From the NCBI GenBank assembly GCA_014529385.2, contig CM043958.1:84539025-84603024 (forward strand): DNA of 64,000 bases, read 5' to 3'. The position numbers and the translations under genes were made by a program. Within the stretch, counting starts at the first letter, position 1. Every line of letters begins with the position of its first letter. Source of the DNA: Adiantum capillus-veneris. Lineage: Eukaryota; Streptophyta; Polypodiopsida; Polypodiales; Pteridaceae. The notes under the pieces were generated by a model. It was not told the origin of the DNA. It did not search any database and saw only the letters and a list, made by a program, of their open reading frames with translations. Positions 1 through 12,329 of the stretch are shown here, piece by piece.

Positions 1-769
1 GCAGCTAGGGCTCGCCCAAGAGAGAGAGGGGGCTGATTTTTGCTTGGCATTGACACACACACTCTCACACTTGACCATGTGTGAAGGAAAAACACTCTAT
101 CTCCTCCCAAGCTTTAATGGAGAGCTCATCACCTACTCCAAGCTTGTGAGATAGAAGCCTACATCAACACTCTCTTGGCATGTGGATGAAAATCCAGCCA
201 AGAGCCAAGCTTCAATGCATGCTCATCTTCTCTACCAAGCTAATTACTAAGCTAAGCTATGCTAATATGAGTGATTATGTGAGGAGATGTACTTCTTTCT
301 CGTAAGATACTTCTTTTTCCTCTCAATCTACTCTCATACCCTGCTAGCTCTCACCATCTTCGAAGGTGTGTGAGGTCTTGGGTCTGAGAACGGGGATAAT
401 TCAAGTTGTGTTTGATTAAGTGTTTTGCTTGGTGTATGAAGCTTCCATCTTCATTGCACTAGCTAGTCTTGAAGGAACACAAAGAATTGTATTGTACAAT
501 GTCTCTCTTGATGGGAGAAACCATAATACAAAGCCTTTTGGAGGGGGGACCGGCTCCATGCAAATCCGGTCCTCAACTGTTGTCAATAGTTTAATTGCTC
601 TCTCTTTTGAAAGTATTGTCGATGCTATCTAACTAGGTGTTATGCTTTTTGTTGCTCTCTCCACCCAAGCACTCTTGTAATTATCATTAGGAATCTATTC
701 TAATGAAATGCCCACTATGTTCTTGCTAATTTCCGCTACAAATAAGATTTTAGGCCATTAAATGCTACA
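1..769 (+). mobile_element. Right part of a putative 5' LTR, family unassigned
   Basis: A canonical initiator-Met primer-binding site starts at 771, and the base before it is preceded by TACA (766-769), as expected for an LTR ending in CA. Everything upstream would then be LTR. The left LTR boundary cannot be fixed and may lie outside the window. No second copy of this LTR was found in the window, so the family is unassigned. The start is inference; the PBS is seen directly. Confidence 0.45.
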
Positions 770-770
770 T

Positions 771-782
771 TGGTATCAGAGC
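771..782 (+). other. tRNA-iMet primer-binding site
   Basis: TGGTATCAGAGC is complementary to the 3' end of plant initiator methionine tRNA and is the usual minus-strand primer site of plant LTR retrotransposons. It follows the putative LTR end at 769 by one base. The DNA downstream shows no gag, so the element is a relic. Confidence 0.7.
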
Positions 783-3700
783 TCAAGGTTTCTCTTTTCT
801 TGCTCAAGATCCTGTTGCAAATGGCCGAACATTGTATGGCCAGTGTGAAACAGTAGTTTCATCTGTAGATGGAAAGCTAGTCGGCACTGGAATTCCAGAA
901 GTAAAAGGGTGTCTAGGCTCCGTTCAAAGTCATCTAGGTCCCCTCGCCGCACTTAATAAGTTGGTGGATACTAGGTAACTCCATAGAGACACAGTGACAA
1001 GGTGGGGTCACCCAGAGAAAATTACCCGAGAACTGGGCTACACTGCATTTTTGGATGTGGTCCCAGTGGTGAAAGATGATCAGATGACCAGTGAGAATCC
1101 AATGGAAGCATCTCCTAAAATTTAGGAAACTGCTATTTTGGGCCATGAAATCTCTTCGCGTCATTAGCTCCGGAATGACAAGAGGAACATTTCATTACTC
1201 TGCCACTAAGTCAACTAAGCAACCAATTGAGATGTTTTTAGACCAGAAGATTCAAAGCGGGGAATCAATGCACGAGTGCCACTTGGCACATTTTTGGGCA
1301 TTTTCCAACTTAAGAGAGAGAGAAGCATTAAAACAAAACGTGGGCTGCACTTTTCAGTCGTATGGTATATTGTTGCAGGTACCAAAGCTATTGTGTGCTT
1401 GCCTACCCTCTATGTACAGTGAAGTGCAAGAACTGAAGCCTTGCACAACATTTACTGCTCTCCGCCTCCCCTCCGTGCAATTATATGATGCCCCACAAGA
1501 GGGCTCTTCATTTGACCTATGTACAATTGTGTTGGTTCATGCGCGATTGTCAAGGCAAGAGTCTCTTGCATAGGTATTGGATTAGCTAGATCGCTCACAG
1601 GTACAGGTGAATTCAGAGCGGTTTCACGTGAGAAATCTCGTCCGATTCAAAGGGCAAGTAGCCCAACAGCTGCGGGAGCTCGAGGACTTGCTACGGATGT
1701 GATCGGCTCGTGTAACGGAGCCCAAAAGAGGGAAATACAGCGTGCTGTGTATTTTTGCAGGTTTAGGGTTTCGGCCCTAAACGGTCCTTAATACCCCAAG
1801 GAGGTTCGGGGACGCGAGGGGACCGCTGTACAGGTGATTTGGTGCATTTCCAGGGCAAAAAAAAAAGAGAATTCAGCGTGCTGCAGATTCTCACTAGGTT
1901 TTGCAAAGTGTCCGTATGTGTCGGGAAAGTCATCTATTGCTTGGGATACTGTCTATGAAGCGTCCTAATACAATTATACTGCCAAAATCGGGCCAAAACA
2001 AGTCATTTTCAGCCTAGATTATGCGGGACAGCTCGTAGGAAATCATAAGTTTTATTCCCTCTTTGAATACAATAAAGAAATGCCGAAAGGAGCGCTAGTC
2101 TTTGGGGCCAACAAGTTGTCGGCGTCTGCTTGGAGCATTCTAGCTTCCGAGCCGTGTGTGTGTTTTAAGTGATAATTCCAGTTACAGGTTCCTTCTGCAA
2201 AGGTTTCTCTGTGTCCTAAAGTTTAAAGTAAAGTAACAAATTCGGGTGAAAGCCTACGTCTACCGTCCTACGGGCCTGTTTCAGCTAGTCCCTCTAGTGC
2301 AGCCCGGAGCTTTTGGCAGCACATTGAGCCTCTTTCCCCGCCATTCCCTCGGCACATCGAGTCCTCCAATCGCTGTCCATCATCTGCTCCATCATCAACA
2401 ACATTTTGAGCTCTGATTCCTGCAACAGATTTTTTGCGTTTTGCGTGCCAGATCTGAATTTTTGAAGCCAGCTTTCAACCCTTGATTCCTCTCACATCGG
2501 AAGTGCAAATCAACCCCAGATCTACCCCTTGGTGGCCATCAGTAACCCCACATCGAGAAGGATCCAAAGGTGCAGGTGCTTCATCTTGAAGAGTTACCGA
2601 GGCCACATTCACCATTCGAGTCAGTAGAGTTTGCACTTCAGGTATTACATGTGTGTACATTCCATTTACGCAATCTAAAGCAATACTACATCGGCAACGG
2701 TGTGGGGGCCCTTGAGAGGGTTATAAAGATCAAAAACAAAAAAATTACAACCCATTAGGTGTCATTCTTCTCTTCTCTCTCTTTCTCTCTCCCTCTACAT
2801 ATCTCTACCGCACTCTCTCATTCCCCTCTCTTTAGGAAAAACCACCATTCAAGCTAAAAGGAATCACTAACGCAAGGAAAGAAAGAAAAGGATTTGTGGA
2901 AGTGTAAAACCTAAATCTTCACCATTTCAATTCCGCTGCACTTGACACGTCTTGAAAGCCATGATCTTCTTTAACCCATGAGCTACCAAGAATTTCATCT
3001 ATCTTGAATTTCTCAAACAGATGGATTTTGATAACGATTCACAGGGTAAAGAGCTTGAAGCGAAGCTAGCCAAGGGGAAAACTCAAAAGGTGGTACCGCT
3101 CATTGGGGTGCTCTTCTGGTGACGATCCAAGGATACAAAGGAAAAGCTAATTTCCACATCATAAAGTTGGGCAATTGCGATGGTCCCTCGAGCATGCCTT
3201 GGCATGACAAGAATGACACGACACTCCAAATTCAGAACTGAACGATCACCTAGATGGAGAAGGACAAGCCAGCTCTCCTCAAAGTTCGATTTTCCGAACA
3301 AAACCCTAAATGAATTTTCTCATTGCTTTGTATTTAGGTACCTTTTGAACCTTGTTTGAGAAAGTACTGTCTGGAATTTGTTTAAAATGGATTATATTTG
3401 TTTTAAACCTGTCCTGGTGCTGATTTGAGAATTGCCTGGATTTGGTTTTACTATTGGTTTCAATGATTTTTGATTTATTTCCAGGCTGAGTAGTGAAGAG
3501 AAAAATTGATGTCTGAGAAGGTATTAAACCTCGGAATGAGGTAGACTAGGTGTTATCGTTGTATTTTGGAAACATCTAAACGAGTAGATCGAGTATCTGG
3601 GAAGCTTTTAGTTGTATGCTTGAAACCTCCAACCAATGCAAGCTACGGTCTAGAGGGTGTTTGGTTGTATGAGTCGTCGAAGCTCATGGCTTGGATCCGT

Positions 3701-4693
3701 TTAGGTTATTTGCGGAGAGAGGGAGGAGGTAGTTGTTGAGTAGCTTCATGCCTAACACCATCTATCTGGGAGGAGTGCTCATCGGTGTTGTTCATTGTGT
3801 CTTGTAACATGCATATGTGAGCATTTGTGTTGCATTGTGCTGTGTCAATCAGTAAATATTCCTAATTGGGTGAGATTTCTTGGGGGCCTAAACCCTAGAA
3901 GTAACAGAAGAAGAAGTTTTTACCAACTTACAATTCCTCGTCAAGAGGTCTGATTTTTTAGAGTTCCCAATTAACCTATGGGACCCCATCTGATGGGGCT
4001 CAACTTACTAAAAATAAAGCAAGACCCATACACACACACACACACACAAAAGATCAAATCACATACCTGCTGATGACGTGGTAGGGTTTACAATTTACGC
4101 TAGCCTATTGACATGGCATCCGAAAAACGTGTTGACGTATTGATAGACTCCACGGACAATTTGCTGATAGCTGGTCATGGCAATTGTACGGAAGGCTAAG
4201 CCCCAAAGGGTGCTATGCTTTTGGATCATATGCTTTTGAGTTAGTTGCTTCTCATGTAAACTATTGGCCTTTAAATACGACCAGAGGGCTCTCTCTTTGG
4301 CATCCTACCACGTGGAACGTGTAGAGAGGTGTTGCCCAAGCTGTAAAGTGTTGAAGCAATTAAAAAAATACCAAAAGGGACGCCAAGGTTTGGGGCAGTG
4401 CTCTCTTGGGATGGAATTCTGCCACTCCGTGTCTCGTGTATCCTGTATCGTGCATCTCTATCAGTTCAGTCGTTGTTAAAGTGCTTAAAATTTTGTTTCG
4501 TTTGTTCTTTTCCGTTGGCACGTGGTGCCCTCCCATAACAATGCTCAAGAATCTAGAGAATTCGAGGAGCGGAATGCGCAAGACTATACAAATCGTGGAA
4601 GCATACCAAGCTCTACTATTTCTCTTTTAAAAAGGACTAAAAGAACTCTCTCTACACAGCATCATCTCACCTCTCTTATCCAATACCTATGAA
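783..4693. other. Unassigned intergenic / decayed repeat DNA
   Basis: No domain is recognisable on either strand. The longest open stretch is 160 codons at 1091-1573 (+); its translation has no motif I know and is probably chance. Two short imperfect hairpins with the same core CAGCGTGCTG lie at 1733-1754 and 1867-1892. CT-rich sequence occupies about 2767-2800 and an (AC)10 tract about 4030-4049. The last bases (4694-4698, TACTA) are the left TSD of the following Copia element. Confidence 0.5.
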
Positions 4694-4698
4694 TACTA

Positions 4699-4924
4699 TG
4701 TTAGAATTAGGGTTGCAGAGAAACGCACACAGCTTGGAGAAGACGAAGGAAGCTCAAGGCACACAATAGAGAGTGTGTTACTTAGTGCGCAATGGAAAGA
4801 TAGATAGCCCTAGAGTGATGGGCGTTATACAATGCATGGGAGGAAAAACCTCCTAAAGAGGGAAAAAATGCCCCGGCGGTCCTAGTGTGTTCACACACAT
4901 CACTACCACATGTATATGGTAACA
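4699..4924 (-). repeat. 3' LTR of Copia-A
   Basis: The 226-bp repeat starts TGTTAGAATTAGGG and ends TATGGTAACA on the plus strand. It matches 9643-9870 nearly end to end. A polypurine tract borders its inner edge at 4925-4936. Confidence 0.95.
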
Positions 4925-4936
4925 AATCCCCCCTGG
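4925..4936 (-). other. Polypurine tract of Copia-A
   Basis: On the minus strand CCAGGGGGGATT directly precedes the 3' LTR. This is the expected plus-strand primer position. The same tract occurs in Copia-B at 49005-49015. Confidence 0.85.
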
Positions 4937-4999
4937 AGTGATGCGGTGAACGAGAGCTGGCACATGAGTAAAGGGAAGTGCCATGCCCTGAGGACAGGA

Positions 5000-7900
5000 T
5001 CAGTCCAGAAAGGGGAGTAAGCCCAAAGCTTTGCGGAAAGCTTCAAGCTTCTCACCAGACAATGCCTTTGTGAAAAGATATGCAAGGTTGTCCTGTGTTG
5101 GCGCATAAGCCAAGCTGATCTCTCCTACTGAGAGCCTCTCCCTGACATAGTGGTAATGCACCTCAATGTGCTTTGTGCGAGCATGAAAAACTGGGTTCCT
5201 CGCAACTGCCAATGCGCTCTGACTGTCAGTGTAGATAGTGTTGGCAGTATCTTGTCCAACACCCAAATCATCCATAAGGCGTCTGAGCCATACACACTCA
5301 ACCGTAGCTGTGAAGACTGACCTGTACTCAGCCTCACAACTCAAGTGGCCACAGTAGGTTGCTTCTTGCTCAACCATGATATACATGAACTGCCAAGCAT
5401 GAAACAAAAACCACTTATGGACACTCGCGTGTCAAAACAACCAACCCAATATGAGTCCGAAAAAGCATGTAAGTCTGGCGGCAATGATCCCCCGTTGGGA
5501 TAAAACAAGCCAAGATGTAAAGTTCCACTAAGGTAGCGGAAAATCCTCTTGACAGCCTACCAATGCTTAGACCTTGGGCTATGCATAAATCTGCTGACCT
5601 TTGAGACTGCAAACTAAATATCCGGCCTCGTGTTGCATACATAAATGAGGTAGCCAACAGCAGTTTGGTAAAGAGTGACATCAGCAGGATCACCAGCATC
5701 ATGTAGACTCAACTTCAAACCTGTTTCCATGGGAGTGGCAATAGGTTTGCAATCCTCAAGTCCAAACTTACATAGCAATGTCTCTATGTAACTTTTCTGA
5801 CACAAGGCTATCATCACACTGCTTAAATTGTATACCCAAGTAATGATGCAACAGCCCCAAATCTTTCATCTTGAAAGTAGCATTCAAATCAGCCTAAATT
5901 CAGCAATATGTCTCTCATTTGGTCCAGTGATCAGCAAATCATCAACATAAAGAACCACAATGAGAAGTACATCACCCTCATGCTTTACATACAATGTGTT
6001 TTCTGTTGGACTGTTACAAAAGCCTCGTTTAACCAAATGAGTTTCATCTTTCTCATACCAAGCACGAGGAGATTGCTTCAACCCATACAAAGCCTTCTTA
6101 CATCTGCACACTTTGTCCTCTTGTCCTTTTATGACAAAACCGCGAGGTTGAGTTACATAAACTTCCTAAAATATGTCACCATTCAAGAAAGCAGTAACAA
6201 TGTCTGATTGATGTACATCCCAACCAAAATGAGCTGCCAATGCACATAGAAAACATACAGTAGTCATACGACAAGTGGGAGCAAAAGTCTCTTCATAATC
6301 TATGCCTTTTTGTTGTGCATAACCCTTTGCAACGAGTCGAGCCTTATGGCGATCGATCTCACCATCCGACTTGTGTTTCAACTTGTAAACCCACTTCGTA
6401 CCAATGGCCTTTTTGCCAGGACGCAAATCACATAAAGTCCATGTGTCATTTTCTATAAGTGCATCATATTCTGATTGCATGGCAGCCATCCAATTTTCTG
6501 AATTTTGTGCTTCATCAAAAGACAGAGGCTCCTCAACATCATGCAAACTAGACACAGCCAAAGCATAACAATCTGATGCATAAGATGCATGGCGAGAGCC
6601 TGGACGAGTACGACTAGACAAAGGTGCATCCAATTTACTGTCATGCAAAGTGTGCACCAACCATTTTGGCATACCTCTAGCCTCCTCATTTTCAACCCTT
6701 TCCTCATCAAGTACATCATGTACATCTGCATCAGTAATAGGCTGATATAAAACATTTTCAGAAACCCCCATAGGCTGTACATTTGCCTCATTGGAACTTA
6801 CATTCATATTTCCACCACTGAAAAGAGACAACAAAGTGTCATAAATGTCCTGTGAGCTTACATTACTGTCTCTAGTACATAACAGCAAGGGCTGAACAGA
6901 ATCTTCCACAAACACTACATCCCGAGAAACCAGAATACGTTTTGTTTGCGGATGATACAATCTGTAACCTTTGCTTTCAGCACTATAACCAACAAAAATA
7001 CATTTTACAGCCTTATCATCCAATTTTCTACGCTGCACTTGTGGCAGCAAGGCATATGCCAAACAGCCAAAAACACGCATGTGCTCAATAGAAGGCTTTC
7101 TATCATGCCATGCTTCATATGGAGTAATAGACTGCAAAGCTTTCGTAGGACACCTTTTAAGTACATAAGTGGCACACATGATGGCCTCAAGCCAAAAAGA
7201 ATGCGGCAAAGCTTGACTTTTGACCATACATCGTGCCATTTCCGACAATGATCTGTTTTTCCTCTCAGCAACACCATTTTGCTGAGGTGTATAAGGCACT
7301 ATACATTGGTGTTTTATCCCACGACTAGCCAAAAATGCATTAAATTCATGAGGCATATACTCCCCCCCTCGATCGGAACGGAGGGTGCCCGTAGTACATT
7401 TTGAGACATTTTCAGTCATAGCTAGAAATTGTTTGAAGCACATAAAAACTTCGGACTTCGCTTTAAGCGGAAATACCCATGCATGCCTGGAGCAATCATC
7501 AATGAAAGTCACGAAGTACAGGTAATTGCCCAAGGACGGAGTTTGCATGGACCCACTAACATCACTATGCACAAGCTGCAACCTCCATGTGGCCCGAACT
7601 GAACCATCCTTTGGAAATTTAGAACGCTGCATCTTACCCAAAATACAGCCTTCACAAACATGTTTGACAGGTGCTTCAAGAGATGGCAAAGAAGCAACCA
7701 TATCAAATTTCTGCAAACGCAGCAAACTGACAAAATTCAGATGACCAAAACGTGCATGCCAAAGTTTTGCATCTGAAATAGCCCTTGAATCTGCAACAGC
7801 ATTTGCAAAATTTTGTCCACACTTGTCATACAAAGTGAGCTTATACAGCCCACGGCACAAAAGCCCAGATGCAACAATTTCATCACCAAAACTGAGATCA

Positions 7901-9282
7901 TGAATTGTACATCTGTCATCCACAAATTTGACTACAAGTCCAAGTCTAGCAAGTGCGGATACAGACAAGAGATTCTTCTTGATACTAGGTACATAAAGTG
8001 CATCAACAAGTGTGAAGGAACTGCCATTAGCAGCAGTGAGCACAATCTTTCCAACTCCCTGAACTGGATAAGAGGCGTTGTTGGCACAAGTGGCTGAATT
8101 CCCATGAGGGACAGACTCGAGAGAGGTAAACAATTCACGATGTGAGATAATGTGCTTTGTAGCACCACTGTCGAAATACCACACATGTGAATCTGTAGCA
8201 ACTGACAAGCATGCATCATGGACAGCAGGATTGTAAGTGCACTCTACGCTAAAATCCCATTCTGCATCAACATCAGCAACACAGTCTCCTTTCACAGAAG
8301 ACTCAACAATGGCTGCATTTGTAGTGAAACCAGTATTTGCAGTGGAACCACCCTCTTTCTTCTTAGCCTCTTTGGCCTTCAACTTAGGACACGACTTGAT
8401 TAAGTGATCATTGGCTTTACAATAATGGCAACGCATCTTCTTTTTGCCCTTATCACCAAAATTTCCAGACGAATTGCTGCCAGCAAAAGCATTAGGAACA
8501 TAATTTTTGCCACTCGTAGCAGAACCATAAGAAGTGGCTGCATTGCTGTTACCACCCTTTCTTTGAGAAGCAATAAAAGCCTGTTCAACTTCATGCTGTC
8601 TAGTCCTGTTTTTTCTGGAAAGTGGCTCTTGCAACAGCAATGTGCATAATGCATCAAACTTGACAGCTTCTGGATTTCCTTGGGTCATAAGTCTCCAAGT
8701 ACTAGCAAAAGTCTGGTAAGAATCTCATAAGGCATCAAGAAGAGTCTGCACAAGGGAACTGTCTGAAATAACTTCACCTGCAGAAATAAGTTGCTCATTG
8801 ATATCCTTGACACTAGCAAGGAAAGTGTCCATATCATCTTCCTCCTGCATAATCTTCGACTCCAGCTCTTTACGCAGCAAAGCAATTTTAGCCTCATTGC
8901 GGCTTGCATAAAGATCTGCTAGATGATATCCCAAGCCTGTTTTGCAGATTTTGCTGAACGGATGTAAGGAACAATGGTGCGCTTCACAGACAATGCAATC
9001 AATGCATGAGCCTGCGCATCCTTAACGTCCCAACGAACTTGTTCTGCGGTAGGCAAAACAACTCTTAACAGCTGCAATCCTTGCAGCAAGACTTGCAACA
9101 TCCTCAACATCGCCTACATCCTCAGAACCAGGACGTACATCAATGCCCTGCACAATGTTCCAGACACCCTTTGACACAAGAACATGTTACATCATACAAG
9201 CCCACATAGGGTAGTTGTCCCTATCCAACCTGTCCTCATCAGCAAACATCTTCAACACATCTGTGTTGTTGTTGTCAGCCAT
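5000..9282 (-). pseudogene. Copia-A gag-pol polyprotein, disrupted
   Basis: Gag would start at the ATG at 9282 (reads MADNNN...). It has a TAA within the first 30 codons and frameshifts near 8930-9100. A long open stretch at 6166-8688 (840 codons) contains a CCHC knuckle (C87, C90, H95, C100 of that ORF) and the protease site DSG at residues 173-175. It continues into the integrase HHCC region and DDE core (HSDV, RSDRGGEY, NGVAERKN), then the RT start ending NGDIF. An in-frame TAG there interrupts RT; reading resumes with ALYGLKQSPRAWY and the catalytic YVDD. Further frameshifts precede RNase H (SCEAEY, DSQSAL), which ends GLLPFLD at about 5000. Length and order match full Ty1-copia polyproteins, so this is one decayed gene rather than several. 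Confidence 0.93.
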
Positions 9283-9628
9283 GGTAAATGCTGCACCTGA
9301 TGTGAAAACTGTCCAAAAATAGGAGAAACGGAGCGGGAACAACGTGTGCTATATAGCACAAACCGTAGAAGACTATAAGACACCTGTTATACAGAAAACG
9401 GCACTGACAGAAATTCTGCACAAAATGACGAAATAGCGTGTGCAATACTGCCTGTAGTGGAAACGGAGACCGAAATGAGCCCAATCAAAATTTTGAGCAG
9501 ACCGAGCTCTTCGAGATCTCCAAAATATTTGTCGACCTGCAAACGCTTGCCAAAGCTCACTAAAATCGGAGAAAGTGAGCAGGCGTGTGCTGGAGCAACT
9601 GGCGACTAAGCCCGGGAGGATGTGACCT

Positions 9629-9640
9629 GCTCTGATACCA
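9629..9640 (-). other. tRNA-iMet primer-binding site of Copia-A
   Basis: On the minus strand TGGTATCAGAGC follows the 5' LTR after a two-base spacer (9641-9642). It fixes the transcription direction of the element as minus. Confidence 0.92.
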
Positions 9641-9642
9641 AT

Positions 9643-9870
9643 TGTTGAAATTAGGGTTGCAGAGAAACGCACACAACTTGGAGAAGACGAAGGAAGCTCA
9701 AGGCACACAATAGAGAGTGTGTTACTTAGTGTGCAATGGAAAGATAGATAGCCCTAGAGTGATGGGCGTATATACAATGCACGGGAAAAAAAACCTCCTA
9801 AAGAGGGAAAAAAATGCCCCGGCGGTCCTAGTGTGTTCACACACATCACTACCACATGTATATGGTAACA
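9643..9870 (-). repeat. 5' LTR of Copia-A
   Basis: The 228-bp LTR runs TGTTGAAATTAGGG to TATGGTAACA on the plus strand and is followed by the right TSD copy TACTA. As the 5' LTR it should hold the promoter; I see no unambiguous TATA box. Confidence 0.95.
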
Positions 9871-9875
9871 TACTA

Positions 9876-10538
9876 GGTCTAGAACTATAACCAAGAAGCC
9901 TCGATAGTCTTGGAAGGATCTAAAGAAGGTCTCTAGACCTGACAACAATCTAATGAAGAAAAGTTGAACTTCGTTCAACGACTGACTTTTATCCAAACTT
10001 CATAGAAACATGCAGATATATATCCGCAAGATACTTTGCAGCGGATGGTGAATTTAGCAATGCAAGGTGAAAGTGTTCACCTTGGTGTACAAAGAATGTA
10101 ATGCTTGTAGTGGGATGGGAACCATTGAACAAGGAAACAATAAATTTTTGTTGCTTCTCCTCGTACGATGTGTTGATATCTGGAGAAAGTTTTGGAGTTG
10201 AAGAATTCTATCTAACTCCTGAGTTTTGTATAGAAGACCCTCAACTTTAAGTGAGAGGGCAATTCTTTGATCAAAGTCACATCTTTGAGGAAATCGCAAA
10301 GTGCATTTTGCTTATTTGCACGAAGTATGATCACTCTCGAGTGTTTATGAGAGTACAATTGAGTTGGAACATTGTTTATGATTTGATCAACCGTCCGGAA
10401 GATCAATGATTGATCTAATAACCTGTAGTTCTCCAACAGATCATCTGCTATTACGGGTGGGACATTACGAGGGAACCATTCCAAGATTTGAAGCTTTCAC
10501 TAAGCTTGAGTACCTTCTGAGCCCACACCCCCAACCCG
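9876..10538 (-). other. Unrecognised decayed DNA between two insertions
   Basis: This is the remainder of the locus into which Copia-A and the TTAA element inserted. On the minus strand 10212-10484 is open for 90 codons (contains VIADDLLENYRLLDQSLI). The adjoining frames also read as protein-like, so it may be part of an old coding sequence, but I recognise no family. It should be joined conceptually to 11885-12728 across the TTAA element. Confidence 0.3.
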
Positions 10539-10542
10539 TTAA

Positions 10543-11880
10543 CACTACAATGGTAACCTAACAGGACATAAAAGTGTCCTTTCAGGGTTTTGGGAAAAAT
10601 TTCCAAAACCATAGTAGATCCACTCATTTTGAAAAATCCTTTCATGATCTTATACTTCAATAACTACTACATATGGAAAAAATGATAAACCTGCAATTTT
10701 TCTCATCCCTTGGTCACTACAAGCCTTCAAAGTTGATGGACCAGTGCATTTTTCCCTAAACAGTAATTTCTTACGGTTGATTGCATATAAATAAGAGTGG
10801 GGATTTTTGTAGGACATGAGATAAAATGTCCCGTTAACTTCAATGGGTTGGTGACCAAAACATATGGTTGCTTTTAACTCACTAATTTTTTTTTGGGCAA
10901 AAAAAATAGGTACAAAAAAGTTGCATTTTTGCCATTCTGCGGACCTCTCATCAAAGTTTCTACAGTCACGCTCAATACAGATACTATATACATGTTTTCT
11001 TAGTTCCCTTTGGGCCTTTGGATCCAAAAGGAGCCATGGACCATGTCAAAAGGATAATGGATCTCTTACAATTGGAACCTTGGGGGCAATGATAAAGTGC
11101 TAAATACAACAAACACGAAAAAACTGGGTTTAGCATTATGACCTCTAGAAACCCATAGAAACTACTCAATATCTAGCCAAGTTTGTAGTCTATGATTAGA
11201 TATGGTTACTACCTACAAAATACACACAATTGGCCTAAGAAAATAGCAATAACGAGAAAGTTATACTTGCTACTCTAAAATGTATCGTATTCTTCGGCAA
11301 TCAAAAAACTCAACCATCATCATATACTATGCTATATAGCATATTAGGTCCCCCAAAACTCAAGGAAGATTAGCTTTATGTTATACATTACACTTACACA
11401 ATCAAAATTGAATTTGGATATCAAGAAAGCCACCAAAAAAATCATAGAAGTGCTAATTTTGGCCAAAAAACAGGATTATGCAATTCTTGTAAATTGGTCA
11501 TAACTTTCAATTTTAACACTTAGCTCTCCCTACAAGCATCAAAACATGTTGAGAACTATGAAGGCCTAACCTCTAGCCATCTAAACCTCACAAACATGAA
11601 GTTTAGAGTGGTATAGTTGCCAAAAATTGAAAAAAAGCCAAAAACAGGACCAGTTTTTTCACACAGTCTATGTTCAAAAATGTTGTGCACGACTAAGGTT
11701 AATGGTGAGATCGATACTCCAAAAAAAATGCTAAGTTTTTTCAGCTCATAAGGCAACGTTGTGGATATATAGCACCTAGAAATTCATTTTCATACTCTTC
11801 AAATAATTCAAGCAAAATGGTCACTTAACAGGACACAAAAGTGTCCAAGGACATAAAAGTGTCATGTTACCATTCTAGTG
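10543..11880. mobile_element. Non-autonomous TIR DNA transposon with TTAA flanks, copy 1
   Basis: A 1338-bp element with 15-bp inverted ends: CACTACAATGGTAAC at the left and, read inward from the right, CACTAGAATGGTAAC. TTAA lies on both sides (10539-10542 and 11881-11884). Close to both ends sit copies of the near-palindrome GGACATAAAAGTGTCC, one at the left and two at the right. It aligns along its whole length, at roughly 80-85% by eye, to 22907-24245, which is 1339 bp. No transposase is encoded. A TTAA target is known for piggyBac and Kolobok superfamilies, while the CACTA end recalls EnSpm; the class is therefore open. Confidence 0.85.
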
Positions 11881-11884
11881 TTAA

Positions 11885-12329
11885 GGGATGATATGGTAGT
11901 GCTTTTAGCTCTCTTTATAAGGGAAGGAGCAAGAGCCGGATACGGCCTCCGCTGATGCCATCATCTGAAGCAAGCCCTTGGAGCTTTTTGAGCCACATGA
12001 CTTATGAAAAGTATCTCGGCCTGCATGTTTGACCTCTGGAACTGTGATAGTAGCCTTGGCCAAGATTCACACGTGCATAAGCTTACTGATGTTGGCCAAG
12101 AGGCAGGTCGGCATCAAATCTTGAACCTTCCTTCGATTGGGGTGAGTGCCATCAATCATTGAAATGACGGAGGTAGCGAGAAGCCTATCAAGCTGCGCCA
12201 CAAGGTTTGCCTTCATCATTGGATGGAGAACATCGCGAGGGTGGCGAGGAGGCTGCTGATGAGTCTCTCTGTGGTGGCAAAGCCAAGTTCTCCATCCGGT
12301 CTAGTTTGCATTCCTCCTTTCTACATCCC
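11885..12329 (-). pseudogene. Decayed coding-like sequence, unidentified
   Basis: The minus strand reads about 100 codons of protein-like sequence (contains LVAQLDRLLATSV and SMIDGTHPNRRK) with an in-frame TGA near 12075. It lies directly downstream of the ORF at 12330-12728 and could be its continuation. No family recognised; retroelement gag or a host gene fragment are both possible. Confidence 0.25.

Larger units (their letters stand above)
4699..9870 (-). mobile_element. Ty1-copia retrotransposon Copia-A, full-length but defective
   Basis: A 5.17-kb element with two LTRs of 226 and 228 bp that begin and end TG...CA. It is flanked by a perfect 5-bp TSD, TACTA, at 4694-4698 and 9871-9875. 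The minus strand carries, in order, PBS, gag, protease, integrase, reverse transcriptase and RNase H, then PPT; this PR-INT-RT-RH order defines Ty1-copia. The LTRs differ by about seven substitutions and two single-base indels, i.e. about 97% identity, so insertion was relatively recent. Despite this, gag-pol carries several stops and frameshifts, so mobility would need helper proteins in trans. A sister LTR of the same family is Copia-B at 47653. Confidence 0.95.

Noticed and set aside
1091-1573. 160-codon plus-strand ORF
   Set aside because: No motif, no composition bias and no conserved context; chance is likely.
1733-1892. Two small hairpins sharing the core CAGCGTGCTG
   Set aside because: Stems are short and imperfect; too weak to call as RNA or regulatory elements.
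6453-8403. Many medium ORFs on both strands inside Copia-A
   Set aside because: They are shadows of the 840-codon gag-pol frame in other frames.
10650-11027. 125-codon minus ORF inside the first TTAA element considered as a transposase
   Set aside because: No catalytic motif, and the homologous frame in the second copy is interrupted.
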